DNA of 64,000 nt, taken from positions 3,747,501 through 3,811,500 of the forward strand of contig NZ_CP048411.1 in the NCBI RefSeq assembly GCF_019355055.1, in the 5' to 3' direction. The DNA comes from Pseudomonas sp. MTM4. GTDB lineage: Bacteria; Pseudomonadota; Gammaproteobacteria; Pseudomonadales; Pseudomonadaceae. The position numbers and the translations under genes were made by a program. Position 1 is the first letter of the stretch; each line of letters opens with the position of its first letter. Positions 61,985 to 64,000 of the stretch are shown piece after piece. Below the pieces are notes generated by a model. The model searched no databases and had not been told where the DNA came from. It was given only the letters and a program-made list of their open reading frames with translations.

Positions 61985-64000
61985 CAGGTTTCCTCCGGTT
62001 TGACGCGCATGAACAGCAGGTACAGGCACGGCACCGCCAACAGTGTGAGCAACGTGGCGAAACCCAGCCCGCCCATGATGGTCACTGCCATGTTGGCGAA
62101 AAATGGATCGAACAGCAGTGGCACCATGCCCAACACCGTAGTGCCCGCAGCCATGACCACGGGCCGTAAGCGCGAGGCGGATGCCTCGATGATGGCGGTC
62201 AGGCGCGGCACATCGTCGGCGATTTGCCGGTCGATCTCATCCACCAGCACCACGGCGTTTTTGATCAGCATGCCGGTCAGGCTGAGCAGGCCGAGCAATG
62301 CCATGAAGCCGAATGCCTGGCCGGTCAGCAGCAGGCCGAGGGTGACGCCACACAGCGCCATCGGCACTACCAGCCAGATCATCAGCGGTTGGCGGACCTT
62401 GGCGAACAACAGCACCGTGACCAGCACCATCGCCAAGTACGGCAGCGCCAACGTGCTGGCCAGAGCCTGCTGCGCGTCGGAAGACTGCTCATGGTCGCCG
62501 CCCCATTCCAGCGAGTAACCGACCGGCAATTCGATGCCCTCGATCAGCGGACGAATCCGCTGGAAGGCTACGTTGGTGTTTTCTCCGTCGCGCGGTTCGG
62601 CGCGCACGGCGATGGTGCGCTCGCGACCGTAGCGGCGAATCATCGATTCTTCAGTGGTGGCCTCGATGCCATCGGCCACCTGTGCCAGCGGCACGTAGCT
62701 GCCGGTTGTGGGGCTCCAGATCAGCCGTTGCAGCAGGTCGCCTGGTGCCATGCGATCCTCGGGCGTTGCGCGTAGCAATATCGGGATCAGCTCGTCACCA
62801 TCACGGAAAACGCTTACCTGCTGTCCTTCGCTGGCCACGGCCAATGCTTGCGCCACCTGCTGACGGGTCAGCCCCGCATCGGCCAGGCGGTCCAGATCCA
62901 GTTGCGGGCGTAGCACCGGCACCGGGGCGCGCCAGTCGTCGCGAATGTTGAAGACCTGTCCCTGTTCCTGAAGGATGCGCTGACCTTCGGCGGACAATTG
63001 GCGCAACTCATCCAGTTCGGGGCCACTGATGCGTGCTTCGAGCTTGGCTTCGGCGTTGGGTCCGAACAGGAATTGCGCGGCGGCGACATCGGCAGAAGGG
63101 TAGCGGCCCGGCAATGTCTGATTCACTTCGCCAACCAGCTCGGCAATCACCTCGGCGTCTTCGGTGCGCACCAGAAAGTGCATCAGCGAGGAGTTGGGCT
63201 GCTCCGGCGCGTAAGTCAGCATGAAGCGCGACGCGCCCGCCCCGACGAAAGTGGACACATCGGTGACGCCGTCGAGCCCCTCCAGGTAACCCTCGACGTC
63301 TTCGGCGGTGCGGCTGGTTTCGCGGATGTGCGTGCCCTGCGGCAGGAACAGATTGACGTAGAAAAGCGGTGTGCTCGACGGCGGGAAGAAGCTCTGCGGC
63401 ACACGGCTGAAACCCAGCACGCTGAGCACGGTAAGCACCACCAATACCCCCAGCGTCAGCCAGGGGCGCGCCAGCACAGCGCCGGCCATGCGACGGTAAC
63501 GGTTGTAGATCGGTCCGCTGTAGGCCTCGTCGGCACCGTTCGCGTCGTCCGCTTGCCGGTCATCTTTGCGCTCCAACAGGTAATGGCCGAACAGCGGCAC
63601 CACCAGCAGCGCCAGCAGCCAGCTCAGCAGCAGTGAGACGGCGATGACGAAGAACAGCGAGAACAGGAATTCCCCCGTGGTGTCTTGCGACAGACCGATC
63701 CCGGCGAACGCCAGAATGCCGATGATGGTCGCGCCCAGCAGCGGCCATTGCGTCTGTTGCAGGGTCTTGCGTGACGCGTCGAGGATGCTCATGCCGCGCT
63801 GCTTCTGGATCAACATGCCATCGCAGATCACCACGGCGTTGTCCACCAGCATGCCCATGGCGATGATCAGCGCGCCGAGTGAAATGCGCTCCAGCTCGAT
63901 TCCGGCCAGCCACATCAACAGCAACGTGCCGAGCACCGTCAGGAACAGCACCGCGCCGATGATCATGCCGGCGCGCAGGCCCATGGCCAGACACAGCACG
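61984..64000 (-). CDS. RND multidrug efflux permease (partial, N-terminus outside window)
   Basis: Proton-driven inner-membrane pump of the HAE1/AcrB family; about 671 C-terminal residues are visible of an expected 1,020-1,050. Seen are transmembrane helices 4-6 with LIIAMGMLVDNAVV (the helix 4 aspartate pair region), the second periplasmic porter region (about residues 190-500), and the helix 8-12 block (PYLAMVLVTVLLFAKVRQPLM, GMLIKNAVVLVDEID, GTTVLGMVPLLFDPFFANMAVTIMGGLGFATLLTLLAVPCLYLLF). The adaptor gene is presumably beyond the window's right end. The partner outer-membrane factor follows directly. Confidence 0.93.
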   Translation of the reverse strand, partial: VLCLAMGLRAGMIIGAVLFLTVLGTLLLMWLAGIELERISLGALIIAMGMLVDNAVVICDGMLIQKQRGMSILDASRKTLQQTQWPLLGATIIGILAFAGIGLSQDTTGEFLFSLFFVIAVSLLLSWLLALLVVPLFGHYLLERKDDRQADDANGADEAYSGPIYNRYRRMAGAVLARPWLTLGVLVVLTVLSVLGFSRVPQSFFPPSSTPLFYVNLFLPQGTHIRETSRTAEDVEGYLEGLDGVTDVSTFVGAGASRFMLTYAPEQPNSSLMHFLVRTEDAEVIAELVGEVNQTLPGRYPSADVAAAQFLFGPNAEAKLEARISGPELDELRQLSAEGQRILQEQGQVFNIRDDWRAPVPVLRPQLDLDRLADAGLTRQQVAQALAVASEGQQVSVFRDGDELIPILLRATPEDRMAPGDLLQRLIWSPTTGSYVPLAQVADGIEATTEESMIRRYGRERTIAVRAEPRDGENTNVAFQRIRPLIEGIELPVGYSLEWGGDHEQSSDAQQALASTLALPYLAMVLVTVLLFAKVRQPLMIWLVVPMALCGVTLGLLLTGQAFGFMALLGLLSLTGMLIKNAVVLVDEIDRQIADDVPRLTAIIEASASRLRPVVMAAGTTVLGMVPLLFDPFFANMAVTIMGGLGFATLLTLLAVPCLYLLFMRVKPEET

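Noticed and set aside
60503..64000. Heavy-metal (CusA-type) efflux system
   Set aside because: The visible pump segments read as the HAE1 multidrug class, and no methionine-rich metal site or metal regulator is seen; the substrate is left open.

Overview
This 64-kb window is a piece of chromosomal backbone from a GC-rich gammaproteobacterium of the Pseudomonas lineage, most likely the P. stutzeri group (Stutzerimonas). Three things support this: the gene orders nnr-tsaE-amiB-mutL-miaA-hfq-hflX-hflK-hflC-hisZ-purA, pilR-pilS-PP0621-bamD/rluD-pgeF-clpB and ampD-ampE-chemoreceptor are the pseudomonad ones; the proteins read like close relatives of P. aeruginosa proteins; and the intergenic repeats (GTAGGAGCGAGC and GGTGGGCTGAAGCCCACC types) are of the kind scattered through pseudomonad genomes. 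I see no phage, insertion sequence, integron, CRISPR array or toxin-antitoxin module. Nearly all the sequence is conserved housekeeping DNA.

Layout. 1-13,130: an operon-like run for metabolite repair, tRNA modification (TsaE, MiaA), cell-wall hydrolysis, mismatch repair, Hfq and the HflX/HflKC group, then HisZ and PurA. 13,140-13,670: two identical tRNA-Leu(CAG) genes on the minus strand with their own promoter and terminator. 13,775-17,052: RNase R and RlmB. 17,219-19,390: a PAS hybrid histidine kinase lying between rlmB and the ribosomal operon. 19,420-23,200: rpsF-rpsR-(DUF2232 membrane protein)-rplI, then dnaB. 23,423-26,947: alr and the radical-SAM protein YgiQ. 26,984-31,881: a CtpL-like chemoreceptor, a GcbA-like diguanylate cyclase and a DUF2333 protein. 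32,109-36,462: pilR, pilS, a PP0621-type protein and bamD on the minus strand. 36,738-41,209: rluD, pgeF and clpB, the last with a clear heat-shock promoter. 41,329-41,721: a tRNA-Asn-Pro-Lys operon. 41,953-45,916: NADH dehydrogenase, a DUF3094 peptide and a large DUF1631 protein on the minus strand. 46,255-51,124: nadC, a YhcB-type protein, a hydrolase, trpS and zapE. 51,221-54,607: a GlxA-type regulator, endonuclease V, ampD and ampE. 54,845-59,026: a second chemoreceptor, tatD, a small unknown protein and ada. 59,185-64,000: a RIO-type kinase, then an RND efflux pump and its outer-membrane factor on the minus strand; the pump runs off the window.

The genes fall into a few working groups: translation and RNA quality (Hfq, RNase R, RlmB, RluD, TrpS, MiaA, TsaE, tRNAs), envelope growth and recycling (AmiB, Alr, BamD, PgeF, AmpD/E, YhcB, ZapE), DNA repair (MutL, endonuclease V, Ada, TatD), and surface behaviour (two chemoreceptors, a c-di-GMP synthase, PilSR).

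The least explained material is intergenic. A family of heptanucleotide arrays (GCTTCCA and GCTTGCA types) recurs in at least six gaps, often as facing half-copies around a hairpin; the two largest arrays have 7 and 13 perfect copies, and the latter ends 8 bp from the pilR stop codon. A 427-bp gap before the efflux genes holds an element bounded by perfect 24-bp inverted repeats. A perfect 22-bp palindrome precedes the hybrid kinase. I found no convincing new multi-gene system; the repeats are the best candidates for something under-described.
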